Shown here: in pieces, positions 35,635 to 44,576 of the stretch | Layout: each line of letters starts with the position of its first letter | Numbering within the stretch: position 1 is the first letter of the stretch | Assembly (NCBI GenBank): GCA_026706075.1 | Contig: JAPOZM010000010.1 | Span: forward strand, 1-64,000 | DNA length: 64,000 nucleotides | Origin: Gemmatimonadaceae bacterium | GTDB lineage: Bacteria > Latescibacterota > UBA2968 > UBA8231 | Reading direction: 5' to 3' | Notes under the pieces: model-generated | What the model was told of the DNA's origin: nothing | The model's database searches: none | What the model saw: the letters and a program-made list of their open reading frames with translations, nothing else | Program-made: the position numbers and the translations under genes

Positions 35635-36669
35635 TCAGCCGCTCCCGAACTGGCGCGTGAACCTGAGGTCGCTCTCGAGGAAGAGCCGGATGTCATCGAT
35701 GCCGTGGCGGATCATGGCCACGCGCTCGATCCCGAAGCCGAAGGCGAAGCCCGTGTACTTCTCGGCATCGTAGCCGACGGCGGCGAAGACCTCGGGGTCG
35801 ACCATGCCGGCGCCGCCGATCTCGATCCAGCCCGTGCCCCTGCAGACCCGGCAGCGCCCCCCATCCGAGTTCCCCCGGCCGCCGCAGAGGGTGCAGGAGA
35901 AGTCGTACTCGACGCTCGGTTCGGTGAAGGGGAAGAAGTGGGGCCGGAAGCGGATTCTCGTGTCGCCGCCGAGGACCCGCCGGCCGAGGGCGGTCAGGGT
36001 CCCCTTGAGCTCGGCCATGGAGACCCCCCGGTCGACGTACAGACCCTCGATCTGGTGGAAGACCATGTGGTGGGTGGCGTCGACGCTCTCCTTGCGGTAG
36101 CAGCGGCCCACGGACAGCACCCGGACCGGGGGCGGCTGACGTTCCATCACCCGGATCTGCACCGTCGAGGTGTGGGTGCGCAGGAGCCGTCCGTCGGTGA
36201 GGTAGAAGGTGTCCTGCTCGTCGCGGGCCGGGTGGTCGGCGGGGGTGTTGAGGGCGTCGAAGTTGTGATGCTCGTCCTCGACCTCCGGGCCGTCGGCGAC
36301 GGTGAAGCCCATCTGCCGCAGGGCGTCGACGAGCTCGTCGGCGGTGGCCGACAGGGGATGGGTGTGGCCGCGCCGCTGCGGCCGCCCGGGGAGGGTGAAG
36401 TCGATGGCCGCCTCCGACTCCGCCGCCCTCTCCAGCGCCAGCCGGCGCCCCTCGAGAGCCTCGGCGATCCGCCTCTGCGCCTTGCCCGCCGCCTGGCCCA
36501 CCGAGGGGCGCTGGTCGCCGGGGAGGTCGCCGATGCCGCCCAGGATCCGCCGCAACCGGCTGCGGCGTCCGGTGAACCTCACCCTGACTTCGTCGAGGGC
36601 TTTCAGGTCCTCCGCGGCGTCGACGGCCTGCAGGGCCTGCTGGAGGATGTCCTCGATCTCATTCAACAT
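35635..36669 (-). CDS. pheS: Phenylalanine-tRNA ligase alpha subunit
   Basis: A 344-aa class II synthetase subunit: N-terminal coiled coil, motif 2 (FHQIEGLYVDRGVSMAELKG), the zinc-like segment CTLCGGRGNSDGGRCRVCRG seen in many PheS, and motif 3 (FGFGIERVAMIRHGIDDIR). The ATG is at 36669. It makes Phe-tRNA with PheT. A stable hairpin lies between rplT and this gene. Confidence 0.97.
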   Translation of the reverse strand: MLNEIEDILQQALQAVDAAEDLKALDEVRVRFTGRRSRLRRILGGIGDLPGDQRPSVGQAAGKAQRRIAEALEGRRLALERAAESEAAIDFTLPGRPQRRGHTHPLSATADELVDALRQMGFTVADGPEVEDEHHNFDALNTPADHPARDEQDTFYLTDGRLLRTHTSTVQIRVMERQPPPVRVLSVGRCYRKESVDATHHMVFHQIEGLYVDRGVSMAELKGTLTALGRRVLGGDTRIRFRPHFFPFTEPSVEYDFSCTLCGGRGNSDGGRCRVCRGTGWIEIGGAGMVDPEVFAAVGYDAEKYTGFAFGFGIERVAMIRHGIDDIRLFLESDLRFTRQFGSG

Positions 36670-36766
36670 CGGTCCTGATCCCTCGAACTGGCGCCGGGCG
36701 GGACGACACCGCAGACCGCAGAGCGGTCCGCTCCTGGGTTCGTCGTGAGGGGATGGGGAAGTCGGG

Positions 36767-36801
36767 ACCGGCGGGGCCCCGAAGGCCCCGTCCGCCGGCT
36801 G
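36767..36801 (-). promoter_or_regulatory. GC hairpin between rplT and pheS
   Basis: Read on the minus strand, GGGGCC, a 5-nt loop (TTCGG), GGCCCC forms the core, extended outward by a bulged CGGC/GCCG stem. No T-run follows, so it is a weak terminator candidate or a processing/attenuation element separating ribosomal protein and pheST expression. Confidence 0.4.
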
Positions 36802-36810
36802 GCGCCGGTC

Positions 36811-37164
36811 TTACAAATGGGCCTTCGCCTGATCGACGATGGCCGCAAACGCCTCCGGATCGCGCACGGCGATGTCGGCCAGCACCTTGCGGTTGACCTT
36901 CACCTGGGCGCGGTCGAGCCCGCTGATCAGCCGGCTGTACGACAACCCTTGGAGCCGGGCGGCGGCGTTGATCCGGGTGATCCACAGGCGCCGCATGTCG
37001 CGCTTGCGGTTGCGGCGGTCCCGGTAGGCGTAGGCCTGGGCGCGGTCGACCGCCTCGCGGGCGGTCCGGAACAGGCGGCTGCGGCCGCCGAAGTACCCCC
37101 GGGCCTGCTTGAGGACCTTCTTGTGGCGTCGGCGGGAGGCGACGCGGTTGCGCGCACGAGGCAT
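36811..37164 (-). CDS. rplT: 50S ribosomal protein L20
   Basis: A 117-aa protein of normal length and composition ([21 protein letters not shown]...[12 protein letters not shown]). It binds 23S rRNA early in assembly and, in many bacteria, represses its own operon. The ATG is 10 nt after rpmI. Confidence 0.98.
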   Translation of the reverse strand: MPRARNRVASRRRHKKVLKQARGYFGGRSRLFRTAREAVDRAQAYAYRDRRNRKRDMRRLWITRINAAARLQGLSYSRLISGLDRAQVKVNRKVLADIAVRDPEAFAAIVDQAKAHL

Positions 37165-37174
37165 GGACGGGCTC

Positions 37175-37369
37175 CTACTTCAGACCCAGCGAGCGCCGCA
37201 CGTTGTCGAGATTGGCCGGTGACACGCTCTCGTTCTTCCGCAGGGCGCGCTTGCGCTTGGTGGAGCGCTTGCCCAGGAAGTGGTCGCCGAAGGCCCTCCG
37301 GCGCTTGAGGCCGTTCCCGCGCTTCTTGATGCGCTTCGCCGTGGACTTGTGAGTCTTGATCTTTGGCAT
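37175..37369 (-). CDS. rpmI: 50S ribosomal protein L35
   Basis: A 64-aa protein with the typical start [20 protein letters not shown]. The usual upstream partner infC is absent; a small hypothetical gene and a clear promoter precede it instead. Confidence 0.97.
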   Translation of the reverse strand: MPKIKTHKSTAKRIKKRGNGLKRRRAFGDHFLGKRSTKRKRALRKNESVSPANLDNVRRSLGLK

Positions 37370-37417
37370 GACGGAGATCCTGGCCCTCTTGAGGGGACCC
37401 TGGTGGTCAGCCAGAGG

Positions 37418-37446
37418 AGAATAGGGGTGAGCCCCGTTTCTGTCAA
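37418..37446 (-). promoter_or_regulatory. Sigma-70 promoter of rpmI-rplT-pheST
   Basis: On the minus strand TTGACA (37446-37441), 17 bp, TATTCT (37423-37418). The predicted start near 37411 leaves a leader of about 40 nt, too short for a long L20-type pseudoknot leader. Confidence 0.75.
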
Positions 37447-37580
37447 TGCATCCGGGCCTCCCCGGACCCGGGGCCGGCCCCGCCAAACAGTTGAGCGGCA
37501 GGCTCTTGCGTGATCTGGAGGATCAGCCCCCGGGGGCCGCATCGGCGACCGTCTCTCCACCACGGAAGCGCCGCACAGGG

Positions 37581-37862
37581 TCAGGTTGTCCGCCCCTCCA
37601 GGTACTCCCGTACCGCCGGGCGCAGGAACACGTCGTCGAGCGGGAGCCGGGCCAGGGCGCTGGCCATCAGCTCGACGCGCTCGCGCAGCGACAGCTCCCG
37701 GTCGAGGAGGATGCAGGTCTGTCCGCGCAGGCGGAAGAGGCCGCCCCGGCCGCCGTCTAGATCCTCGTGGCGAATCTCCACCGACAGCTGCGAGGCAACC
37801 GCCTCCAGTTCCTGCAACAGACGGGCCTCCTCGATGGCATCCGGTTGGTGAGGGAGGGGCAT
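37581..37862 (-). CDS. Hypothetical 93-aa protein
   Basis: A small soluble protein starting MPLPHQPDAIEEARLLQELE. The pattern (LDRELSLRERVELMASALARLPLDDVFLRPAVREYL) is predicted mostly helical with a short beta part (GGLFRLRGQTCILLD). No firm family. It is divergent from surE (55 bp apart). Confidence 0.65.
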   Translation of the reverse strand: MPLPHQPDAIEEARLLQELEAVASQLSVEIRHEDLDGGRGGLFRLRGQTCILLDRELSLRERVELMASALARLPLDDVFLRPAVREYLEGRTT

Positions 37863-37917
37863 GTCGGTAATATACGGCCGACACGTCACCTGAAATGCGC
37901 CGGCCGATCGAGCCACT

Positions 37918-38769
37918 GTGAGAGACAGCCTTCCCCAGCCCGGGGAGGACCGCGCCCGCGCGGACGACCCGTGGATTCTGGTCACCAACGACGACGGCGT
38001 CGACTCCCCGGCGCTGCTCCCCCTGCTGGCCGCGCTCGAGAGGCTGGGCCCGGCGCGCGCCGTGGTCCCGGACCACGAGTGCAGCTGGTCGTCCAAGACG
38101 CTGACCCGTTTCGGCCGCCTGAGGCTCCGCCCGGTGAGGGCCGGAGACCGGACGCTGCACACTCTCGACGGCTCCCCCGCGGACTGCGCCAATGCGGGAG
38201 TCCACAATCTGGCCGAGACACCGCCCCTCCTCGCGGTCTCCGGGATCAACATCGGCGCCAATGCCGGCCTCGCCTTTCTCCTCAGCTCGGGCACGGTCGG
38301 CGCCGCCGTCGAGGCCGCCCTCAGCGGTGTTCCTGCCGTGGCCTTCTCGCTGCAGCTGCGCCCCGACGACTACGCTCGCTGGCGCCGCGACCGGCGCGAC
38401 TCCCTGCCCCCCGGCGCCTGGGAGCAGGCGGCCGCGGTGGCCCGCGAGATCACTTCCGAGGTCCTTCGAGGGGGGCTCCCCCAGGGAGCCCGGCTGCTCT
38501 CGGTGAACCTTCCACCCGGGGCGGGTCCGGGCACCCGCCGGGTGCTGACCCGGGTCGCGCCGAGCGCCTACGGGCGGTTCTTCCGAGGCGACGGTGACGG
38601 CCGCCTGGAGCATGTCTCCTCCGGCCTGCGGCGCCTCCGCGAGATGGAGGACGGGGACCTCGACGTCCTGGAGAAGGGATGGGTCTCGATCACGCCCCTG
38701 GGCCTGGGACTGGACACCGGCGCTTCACCGGGGGATCGGTCGCGCTTCGAGCGTCCCTCGAGATGCTGA
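37918..38769 (+). CDS. surE: 5'/3'-nucleotidase SurE
   Basis: A 283-aa phosphatase with SurE motifs: ILVTNDDGVDSPAL (metal aspartates), PDHECSWSSKT, DGSPADCANAG and VSGINIGANAG...SSGTVGAAVEA. It removes phosphate from nucleoside monophosphates. GTG start at 37918; the first 16 residues before ILVTNDDG are longer than usual, and no better start is seen. The stop overlaps the next gene by 7 nt. Confidence 0.92.
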   Translation: MRDSLPQPGEDRARADDPWILVTNDDGVDSPALLPLLAALERLGPARAVVPDHECSWSSKTLTRFGRLRLRPVRAGDRTLHTLDGSPADCANAGVHNLAETPPLLAVSGINIGANAGLAFLLSSGTVGAAVEAALSGVPAVAFSLQLRPDDYARWRRDRRDSLPPGAWEQAAAVAREITSEVLRGGLPQGARLLSVNLPPGAGPGTRRVLTRVAPSAYGRFFRGDGDGRLEHVSSGLRRLREMEDGDLDVLEKGWVSITPLGLGLDTGASPGDRSRFERPSRC

Positions 38770-40103
38770 ACCGGGTGTGGATCTCCCTGGCGGCCGGCGT
38801 GGCGTGCGCCGCCGGGGCCGCGGCGGAACCCTTCGCGGCGGACACCACCGAGGTGCAGCGGACGCCCGCGGACTCGGTGCGCGAGGGCGGGCTGAACAGC
38901 CTCCTGAGCGGAGCGGCGGTGGTGGCCGATCCGCTCGCGGCCGGGGAACAGACGGTGGACGCCGTGCGCTGGCTGGCCAAACGGCGGCAGTTCGTGCTCC
39001 GGGGAACGCCCTACGGTTTCACGGGGCTGCCGATCATCTATTACAGCCCGGGAACCGGCTGGAACTACGGGGGCCGCCTGCAGATCGCCGACTACCACCG
39101 GCGTCCGTACCGCTACAAGCTCAGCCTCCACTGGGTGAAGTCGACCCGCGGCAAGCGAGTCAGCTACCTGCGCTTCAGGTTGCCGCACATGGCAGGGACC
39201 GGCTTCGGCCTCATCCTGACGGCGAGCAACAAGCGCGACATCCGGGCCAGATACTACGGCCTGTCCAACGACAGCGAGAACAACGAGGGGCTCACCGAAC
39301 CGGCCCACCCCGACTTCATCGACGAGGACTACTACCACTATGTCCTGGAGGCGCCCCGGGTGATCGTCAACCTCCTCGGTCACCTCTACGGTCCGATGAC
39401 CGTGTCCCTGGGTCTCGGCCTCGAGCGGACCGACGTCGACGGCAGGGGAGAGCGCTCCTATTACCTCGACGCGGGGACCCCCGACGGTGTGGTGGACGGC
39501 ATCACGGGGTTCGTGGGCCTCAGCCTGCGGTGGGACACCCGCGACGACCCCTCGATCCCGCGCCGGGGCCTGTTCCAGGAGTGGAGCTACGAGACCTCCC
39601 GCAACTCCCTCCTGAGCCTGCTGTTCGAGCAGATCGACTTCCAGCGCTACACCTTCACCGACGCCCGCTACTACCCCATCTCCCGGCGGCTGAACATCGC
39701 CCATCGCACCATCGTGGAAGCCCTGAAGGGGACCGTGCCCCTGTACGCCTACGGCGAGATCGGCGGCAGCCGCAGGATCAAGGGCCTGGGGGGATCCGAC
39801 AACTTGCGTGGCTTCGACCGGCAGCGCTTCACCGACAACGTGCGCGCCCTCACCAACACGGAGGCGCGCTACTACCTGGGGAGCCGGACCCTCTTCAAGC
39901 AGCACCTCGACCTGCTGGCCATACTCTTCGCCGACAGTGGACAGGTGGCCCCCGGATTCTCCGACCTCCATCCCCTCGACACCCACCTCAGCATCGGCTG
40001 GGGGTTGCGCACCTACTGGAACGAGGACTTCGTCGTGCGCGCCGACCTCGGCGTCTCGGAGGAGCAACTCTTCACCACCTTCAAGTACCGCAACATCTTC
40101 TGA
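38763..40103 (+). CDS. Omp85/surface-antigen-like outer-membrane barrel protein
   Basis: A 446-aa protein. Signal peptide (MLNRVWISLAAGVACAAGAAA), then a short spacer and a barrel with alternating aromatic strands (GWNYGGRLQIADYHRRPYRYKL; GFVGLSLRWDTRDDPSIPRRG) and the Omp85-like segment GLGGSDNLRGFDRQRF. No POTRA repeats are visible, so it is a barrel-only relative of BamA/TamA or a patatin-type surface antigen. The ATG at 38763 is chosen for the signal peptide. Confidence 0.78.
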   Translation: MLNRVWISLAAGVACAAGAAAEPFAADTTEVQRTPADSVREGGLNSLLSGAAVVADPLAAGEQTVDAVRWLAKRRQFVLRGTPYGFTGLPIIYYSPGTGWNYGGRLQIADYHRRPYRYKLSLHWVKSTRGKRVSYLRFRLPHMAGTGFGLILTASNKRDIRARYYGLSNDSENNEGLTEPAHPDFIDEDYYHYVLEAPRVIVNLLGHLYGPMTVSLGLGLERTDVDGRGERSYYLDAGTPDGVVDGITGFVGLSLRWDTRDDPSIPRRGLFQEWSYETSRNSLLSLLFEQIDFQRYTFTDARYYPISRRLNIAHRTIVEALKGTVPLYAYGEIGGSRRIKGLGGSDNLRGFDRQRFTDNVRALTNTEARYYLGSRTLFKQHLDLLAILFADSGQVAPGFSDLHPLDTHLSIGWGLRTYWNEDFVVRADLGVSEEQLFTTFKYRNIF

Positions 40104-40104
40104 A

Positions 40105-40647
40105 TCAGCCCGGCGGCGACCCCGCCACCGGCCTCAGACGGACCGCCAACCAGGCGACGAGGAGTCCCACGAGCAGGTCCTTCGGCAGGGGCGCCAGGCC
40201 GAGTTCCAGGGCGAGGTCCGCCGCCGCCGGACTGGCCGCCATGAAACGCAGGTTGAGGTAGAGCCCCAGCACCCCGGCGGCATAGATGGCCGCCATCCCG
40301 GCACAGGTCGCGGCCACGGCCCGTCGGAAGCTGACTCCCCGGGCGTCCCCGGCCAGCCGCCCCGCCAACCAGGCGCCGGGCACGAACCCCAGCAGGTACC
40401 CGGCGGAGGGCTTGAGCAGGTAGTGCAGCCCTCCGCCGCCCGCGAACACGGGCAGCCCCACCAGCCCCGCCGTGAGATAGACCGCCTGGCTGGCCGCCCC
40501 CCGGCAGGGCCCCAGCAACAGCCCGGCCAGGCAGACGAAGGCCGCCTGCAGGGTGATGGGGACATGGGGCATGGGGATGCGCAACTGCGCGCCCACGGCG
40601 GTGAGGGCGGCCATGAGCGCCACCGGCACCAGTACGCGGGCGGTCAT
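40105..40647 (-). CDS. bioY: Biotin transporter BioY
   Basis: A 180-aa membrane protein with the S-component signature VPITLQAAFVCLAGLLLGP, GGGGLHYLLKPSAGYLLGF and PKDLLVGLLVAWLA. It binds biotin and can act alone or with an ECF ATPase module, which is not in the window. It lies 42 nt after accD, whose carboxylase complex needs biotin; the pairing is functionally sensible. Confidence 0.93.
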   Translation of the reverse strand: MTARVLVPVALMAALTAVGAQLRIPMPHVPITLQAAFVCLAGLLLGPCRGAASQAVYLTAGLVGLPVFAGGGGLHYLLKPSAGYLLGFVPGAWLAGRLAGDARGVSFRRAVAATCAGMAAIYAAGVLGLYLNLRFMAASPAAADLALELGLAPLPKDLLVGLLVAWLAVRLRPVAGSPPG

Positions 40648-40689
40648 GCAGACACTTCCGGGGGGGATCCGCGCGCGGAGGCCGGCGGA

Positions 40690-41568
40690 TCAGGTCGCGG
40701 CCGTGGGGAGGGAACTCTCCTTGCCGCCAGGGGCGAGCATGGCGATGAGGCTGCCCAGGGTGGCGGCGATCTCGTTCCGGGGGACGACGCGGTCGACGAA
40801 ACCGTGCTCGAGGACGGTCTCGGCGATCTGGAATCCGGCGGGAAGCTCCTCGATGCCCATGAACTGGCGGATCACCGCCTGGCCAGCGAACCCGATACGG
40901 GCCCCCGGCTCGGCGAGGGTGAGGTCCCCGAGCATGGCGAAGCTGGCGGTCACGCCGCCGTAGGTCGGGTCGGTCAGGACCGCGACGTAGAGCCCGCCGG
41001 CGTTGGAGAACCGGCGCAGCCGGGCGCTGATCTTGGCCATCTGCATCAGCGAGAATGTGCTCTCCTGCATCCGGGCACCTCCCGACTGGCAGACCAGCAC
41101 CAGGGCCCGGCCGTCGGCCAGGGCCCTGTCGATGAGGCGGCTGATCTTTTCGCCCGTGGCCCCGCCCAGGCTGCCCATGATGTAGCGCGTATCCATGACA
41201 CCCAGGGCCGCGGGGTTGCCCCCGATGGTGCAAAGGCCGGTGTGCACCGCCTCGTTGATGCCGCTGGAGCGGCGGGCCTCGCGGATCCGGTCGGAGTAGC
41301 GGCGGTGGTCGCGGAACTTGAGCGGATCGGCGGTGGACAGACCGGCGTCGATCTCGGTGAAGGACCCGGGGTCGCTCAGGATGCGGATGTACTTCTCGTG
41401 GCCGATGGGAAAGTGGCTGCCGCAGCGGGGACAGATCCAACTGTTGCGCTCGAGAGCGTGCTGATAGGCCGTCTCGCCGCAGTCCTTGCACTTGCTCCAG
41501 ATGGCCTCGGGGATCTCGCGCTTGATGCGCGTCAGGACCCCCGCCTTGAGCCGTTCGAACCAGTTCAC
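40690..41568 (-). CDS. accD: Acetyl-CoA carboxylase carboxyltransferase beta subunit
   Basis: A 292-aa subunit with the N-terminal zinc ribbon (CKDCGETAY...CPRCGSHF) and crotonase-like carboxyltransferase core (GSLGGATGEKISRLIDRA, CQSGGARMQES, DPTYGGVTASFAMLGDL). It transfers carboxyl from biotin to acetyl-CoA with AccA. The ATG overlaps the preceding stop (ATGA). Confidence 0.97.
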   Translation of the reverse strand: MNWFERLKAGVLTRIKREIPEAIWSKCKDCGETAYQHALERNSWICPRCGSHFPIGHEKYIRILSDPGSFTEIDAGLSTADPLKFRDHRRYSDRIREARRSSGINEAVHTGLCTIGGNPAALGVMDTRYIMGSLGGATGEKISRLIDRALADGRALVLVCQSGGARMQESTFSLMQMAKISARLRRFSNAGGLYVAVLTDPTYGGVTASFAMLGDLTLAEPGARIGFAGQAVIRQFMGIEELPAGFQIAETVLEHGFVDRVVPRNEIAATLGSLIAMLAPGGKESSLPTAAT

Positions 41569-41918
41569 CGGGATCTCGCCAGCCCGCGGCGCCGAAGCCC
41601 GGCGAAGGCCACCCCCGCCGTCACCAGGAGTCCCGAAGCGACCAGGGCCGGCTTCCAGGGAAAGGGGCCGCGGGCCTCGGCAGATAGCCCAGGCCGGCGG
41701 AGACGGCGCAGGATCCGGTCGGCCGCGGCCTGCGCGTCGGGCAGCGGCGTCGGCGGCTCGAGAACGCGGTCGACCAGATCGTCGACGGCACGCATCCTGG
41801 CCGCCTCCAGGCGGGCCCTCAGGCCGAGGACCCTGCGCCCGCCGCCGCCGGGACCGGTTTCACCGTCGGCGCCTGGGGGCTCGACACCGCCTCCCCGGCG
41901 CCGCCATCTCGACAACAT
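41565..41918 (-). CDS. Small single-pass membrane protein, possible anti-sigma factor
   Basis: A 117-aa protein: basic, glycine-rich N-terminus, a helical middle (LEAARMRAVDDLVDRVLEPP), and one membrane helix (about 89-108). It follows the ECF sigma gene by 23 nt, the usual place of an anti-sigma factor, but lacks the HxxxCxxC zinc motif. The role is therefore inferred from position only. Confidence 0.6.
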   Translation of the reverse strand: MLSRWRRRGGGVEPPGADGETGPGGGGRRVLGLRARLEAARMRAVDDLVDRVLEPPTPLPDAQAAADRILRRLRRPGLSAEARGPFPWKPALVASGLLVTAGVAFAGLRRRGLARSR

Positions 41919-41941
41919 CGGTCGTTCCTCCGCGACGGCCT

Positions 41942-42538
41942 TCAGACCACTCCGCGTCCCTGCAGGCCCGCCGCCAGGCGGCGGCGGGCGGTGTGGATCC
42001 GCGAGCTGACGGTGCCCACCGGAATGTCCAGCACGCGGGCGATCTCCTCGTAGCCGAGTTGCTCGAAGCCGTGGAGGACGAGCACCTCCCTGAGGGCGGG
42101 CGGCAAATCGTCGATCTCCTCCCGAACCAGGCGTTGCGTCTCCCGCGTCAGGAGCCGGGCCTCCGGTCCTTCGCCGGCCGGCAAGGAGAGTTTTTCACCC
42201 GACTCCTCGTCCGCCCGGTGCAGGCCGAGCCTCCGCCAGGGGCTGCGGGCCCGGTCCCGCCGGCGGTTGAGACTCAGGTGCCAGACGATGCGCAGGATCC
42301 AGGTCTTCAGAGAGGACTCGCCGCGGAACCCGCCGAGGGCCCCGTGGATCTTGACGAAGGCGTCCTGAACGACCTCCTCCGCGTCCTCGCGGTCGCCGAG
42401 GGCCCGATAGGCCAGTCCATAGGCCAGCGGGTGGTACTCGGTGATCAGCCTCCGGAAGGCCTCGTCGCTGCCCTCGACGGCGCGTTGCACGAGATCCCCG
42501 TCGGGGAGACGGACCTCGATTCGGGTGGTGGTGGCCAT
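41942..42538 (-). CDS. ECF sigma factor (RpoE type)
   Basis: A 198-aa sigma factor with region 2 (AFRRLITEYHPLAYGLAYRALGD...EEVVQDAFVKIHGAL) and region 4 (LPPALREVLVLHGFEQLGYEEIARVLDIPVGTVSSRIHTARRRL). The start at 42538 is chosen over two earlier ATG codons because GGAGG then sits 4 nt upstream. It is divergent from the TPR-Ton operon. Confidence 0.93.
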   Translation of the reverse strand: MATTTRIEVRLPDGDLVQRAVEGSDEAFRRLITEYHPLAYGLAYRALGDREDAEEVVQDAFVKIHGALGGFRGESSLKTWILRIVWHLSLNRRRDRARSPWRRLGLHRADEESGEKLSLPAGEGPEARLLTRETQRLVREEIDDLPPALREVLVLHGFEQLGYEEIARVLDIPVGTVSSRIHTARRRLAAGLQGRGVV

Positions 42539-42607
42539 CATCCTCCGTGCAGACACCGGAACGGAGCCGCGTCTTCACGCCGCGCTGGAAGTTCGGGAAT
42601 CCGGTGG

Positions 42608-42637
42608 AAAATGCGCCGCCCCTCGCGGGATTGTCAA
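42608..42637 (-). promoter_or_regulatory. Possible promoter of the ECF sigma operon
   Basis: On the minus strand TTGACA (42637-42632), 18 bp, CATTTT (42613-42608). GGAACC lies a few bases upstream of the TTGACA and could be part of an ECF-type -35, so autoregulation is possible. Weak -10. Confidence 0.35.
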
Positions 42638-42691
42638 ACCGGTTCCGCCCGCCCTCTGACGCCAAAGTGGCACCCTGCCGTAACTTGCGGA

Positions 42692-42719
42692 TTGATGGTC
42701 TCCCGGCGAGGGTTATATT
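42692..42719 (+). promoter_or_regulatory. Promoter of the TPR-exbB-exbD-tonB operon
   Basis: TTGATG, 16 bp, TATATT; predicted start near 42726 with a leader of about 40 nt containing GGGGAGGA before the GTG at 42768. Confidence 0.55.
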
Positions 42720-42767
42720 TGGAGTCCTTTGGTGGTCTCCATCCCTGCAGCCCGATCGGGGAGGATT

Positions 42768-43925
42768 GTGAAGAACCCTCTGCAGATCTGCCTGTTGCTC
42801 GGCGTGACGGCGGCGCCGGATCTTGCGGCCCCCGCGGAGGTGAGCCTGGCCGACTCGGTGATCAAGTACAAGTGGCTCGGCAAGAACGCCCGGGTCAAGA
42901 AGGAACACGACGATGTCGTCAAGTACTACACCGAGCTGATCAAGTACGATCCCGGCTACCACTGGGCCCACTATTCGATGGGCCGGGCCTTCCTGGAGCT
43001 CGGCCGGCCGGCCGACGCCAAGCGGGCCCTGCTGTCCGCGGCCGCCATCGACTCGGCCCACGTCAACACCAACCTTACCCTCTATACTCTCTACCTGAAC
43101 GGTGCCGCGCCGGATTCGGCCTGGCGGTTCCTCGGCCCCGTTCTCCGCGCCAGGCCCAACGAGCCCAGGTACGCGGAGCACCGGCGCAAGCTCGCCGACC
43201 TTTACCGCCGCAACGGCCGGCCCCTAGAGGCCATCGAGCACTACGGCGCCCTCGCCGAGTCCGCGGCCCTGCCGGAGGATGCTCGCAGCGAGCTGTACGA
43301 GCTGCTGGCGGTGATGACCGAGGACCAGGGCGATGCGCCCGCGGCGCTGGCCTGGCGCCAGCGGCTGACCGCCGAAGGCGGAGCCGGGCAGGTCGAATCC
43401 CTGACCCGGATCGTGGACCTGCAGATCGCCACGGAGGACTACACGGGCGCGCACGAATCCCTGAGGCAACTGGTTGGCATCGACTCGGCCGGCCGCTACG
43501 CCCACTACGTCCGCATGTCCGAGCTGGGCGACACCGCCGGCGACCCGGCGGTCAGGCTCGAAGGCCTGGAGGGTATGGCGCGCGAGCAGCCCAAGGACCT
43601 GCTGACCGTCGCCACCATCGCCGAGATCCATCTGAACGCCGGCGACTTGAAGGCGGCGGCGCGCTGGATCGAGGGCGGCCTGCGGCGCTCCCCCGACAGC
43701 GCCCACCTGCGCTTGCTCCGGGGTGACCTGCTGGGGCGCCAGGACGCGGAGGAGGAAGCCATCGCCGAGTACGAGCTCGCCCTTGGCGACCCCAACTGGG
43801 CGGCCGTCGCCCAGCAGCGGATCTGGCAACTCCGCCCGCCGGAGACGGAGGAGGAGAAGCTCCGCCGGCAGTTCTTCGGTGGCGACGACGCCGAGGAAGA
43901 GGGCTCAACCGACAACGGCAGCTGA
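42768..43925 (+). CDS. Secreted TPR-repeat protein
   Basis: A 385-aa protein. The GTG start is chosen for GGGGAGG 5 nt upstream and the signal peptide that follows (MKNPLQICLLLGVTAAPDLA). About eight tetratricopeptide-like helix pairs follow (HDDVVKYYTELIKYDPGYHWAHYSMGRAFLELGRPADAKRAL style, here split across residues 50-95), and an acidic C-terminus. It begins the Ton operon and is probably a periplasmic scaffold for it. Confidence 0.8.
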   Translation: MKNPLQICLLLGVTAAPDLAAPAEVSLADSVIKYKWLGKNARVKKEHDDVVKYYTELIKYDPGYHWAHYSMGRAFLELGRPADAKRALLSAAAIDSAHVNTNLTLYTLYLNGAAPDSAWRFLGPVLRARPNEPRYAEHRRKLADLYRRNGRPLEAIEHYGALAESAALPEDARSELYELLAVMTEDQGDAPAALAWRQRLTAEGGAGQVESLTRIVDLQIATEDYTGAHESLRQLVGIDSAGRYAHYVRMSELGDTAGDPAVRLEGLEGMAREQPKDLLTVATIAEIHLNAGDLKAAARWIEGGLRRSPDSAHLRLLRGDLLGRQDAEEEAIAEYELALGDPNWAAVAQQRIWQLRPPETEEEKLRRQFFGGDDAEEEGSTDNGS

Positions 43926-43955
43926 CGTACCCCCAATCCGAGAAAGAGGTTTTCC

Positions 43956-44576
43956 ATGCTTCAACTATTCATCGACGGTGGCTGGGCGATGTGGCCCCTG
44001 GCCTTTCTCCTGGCCCTCGGCCTGGCCATCGCCGCCGAGCGGCTCATCACCCTCTCGCGCGCCGCCATCGACGCCAAGGGCTTCTTCGAGCAACTGGAAG
44101 AGGCGATTCGGTCCGGCGGGGCCGCGCAAGCCGCTCAGCTGTGCGCCGAAACCCGCGGTCCCGTGGCCAGCGTTATCCACGCCGGCCTGCTGCGGCTCGA
44201 TCGGGGCATCGACAACGTCGAGAAGGCGCTCGAGAACGCCGGCGCCGTGGAGATGGCCTTTCTCGAGCGCGGCATGATCTGGCTGTCCACGGTGGCCAAC
44301 CTGGCGCCCATGGTCGGCTTCCTGGGGACGGTGAGCGGCATGATCGGCGCCTTCCAGGCGATCAAGGTCGCCGGCGACGTGGAGCCCTCCCTGGTGGCCG
44401 GCGGCATCTCGGAAGCCCTCATCACCACCGCCTCCGGCCTGATCGTCGGCATCCTGATCCAGTTCTGCTACAACTTCTTCGCCTCGCGCATCGACAGGAT
44501 CATCGCCGACATGCAGGAGCACACGGCCAGCTTGATCGACGTGCTCATCGAAATCGAGCTGAAGGACAACACGTGA
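43956..44576 (+). CDS. exbB: ExbB/TolQ/MotA proton channel protein
   Basis: A 206-aa protein with three membrane helices and the family core (LSTVANLAPMVGFLGTVSGM, GGISEALITTASGLIVGI). With ExbD it converts proton motive force into TonB movement. The stop overlaps the next start (GTGA). TolQ function cannot be excluded, but the tonB gene downstream favours ExbB. Confidence 0.92.
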   Translation: MLQLFIDGGWAMWPLAFLLALGLAIAAERLITLSRAAIDAKGFFEQLEEAIRSGGAAQAAQLCAETRGPVASVIHAGLLRLDRGIDNVEKALENAGAVEMAFLERGMIWLSTVANLAPMVGFLGTVSGMIGAFQAIKVAGDVEPSLVAGGISEALITTASGLIVGILIQFCYNFFASRIDRIIADMQEHTASLIDVLIEIELKDNT

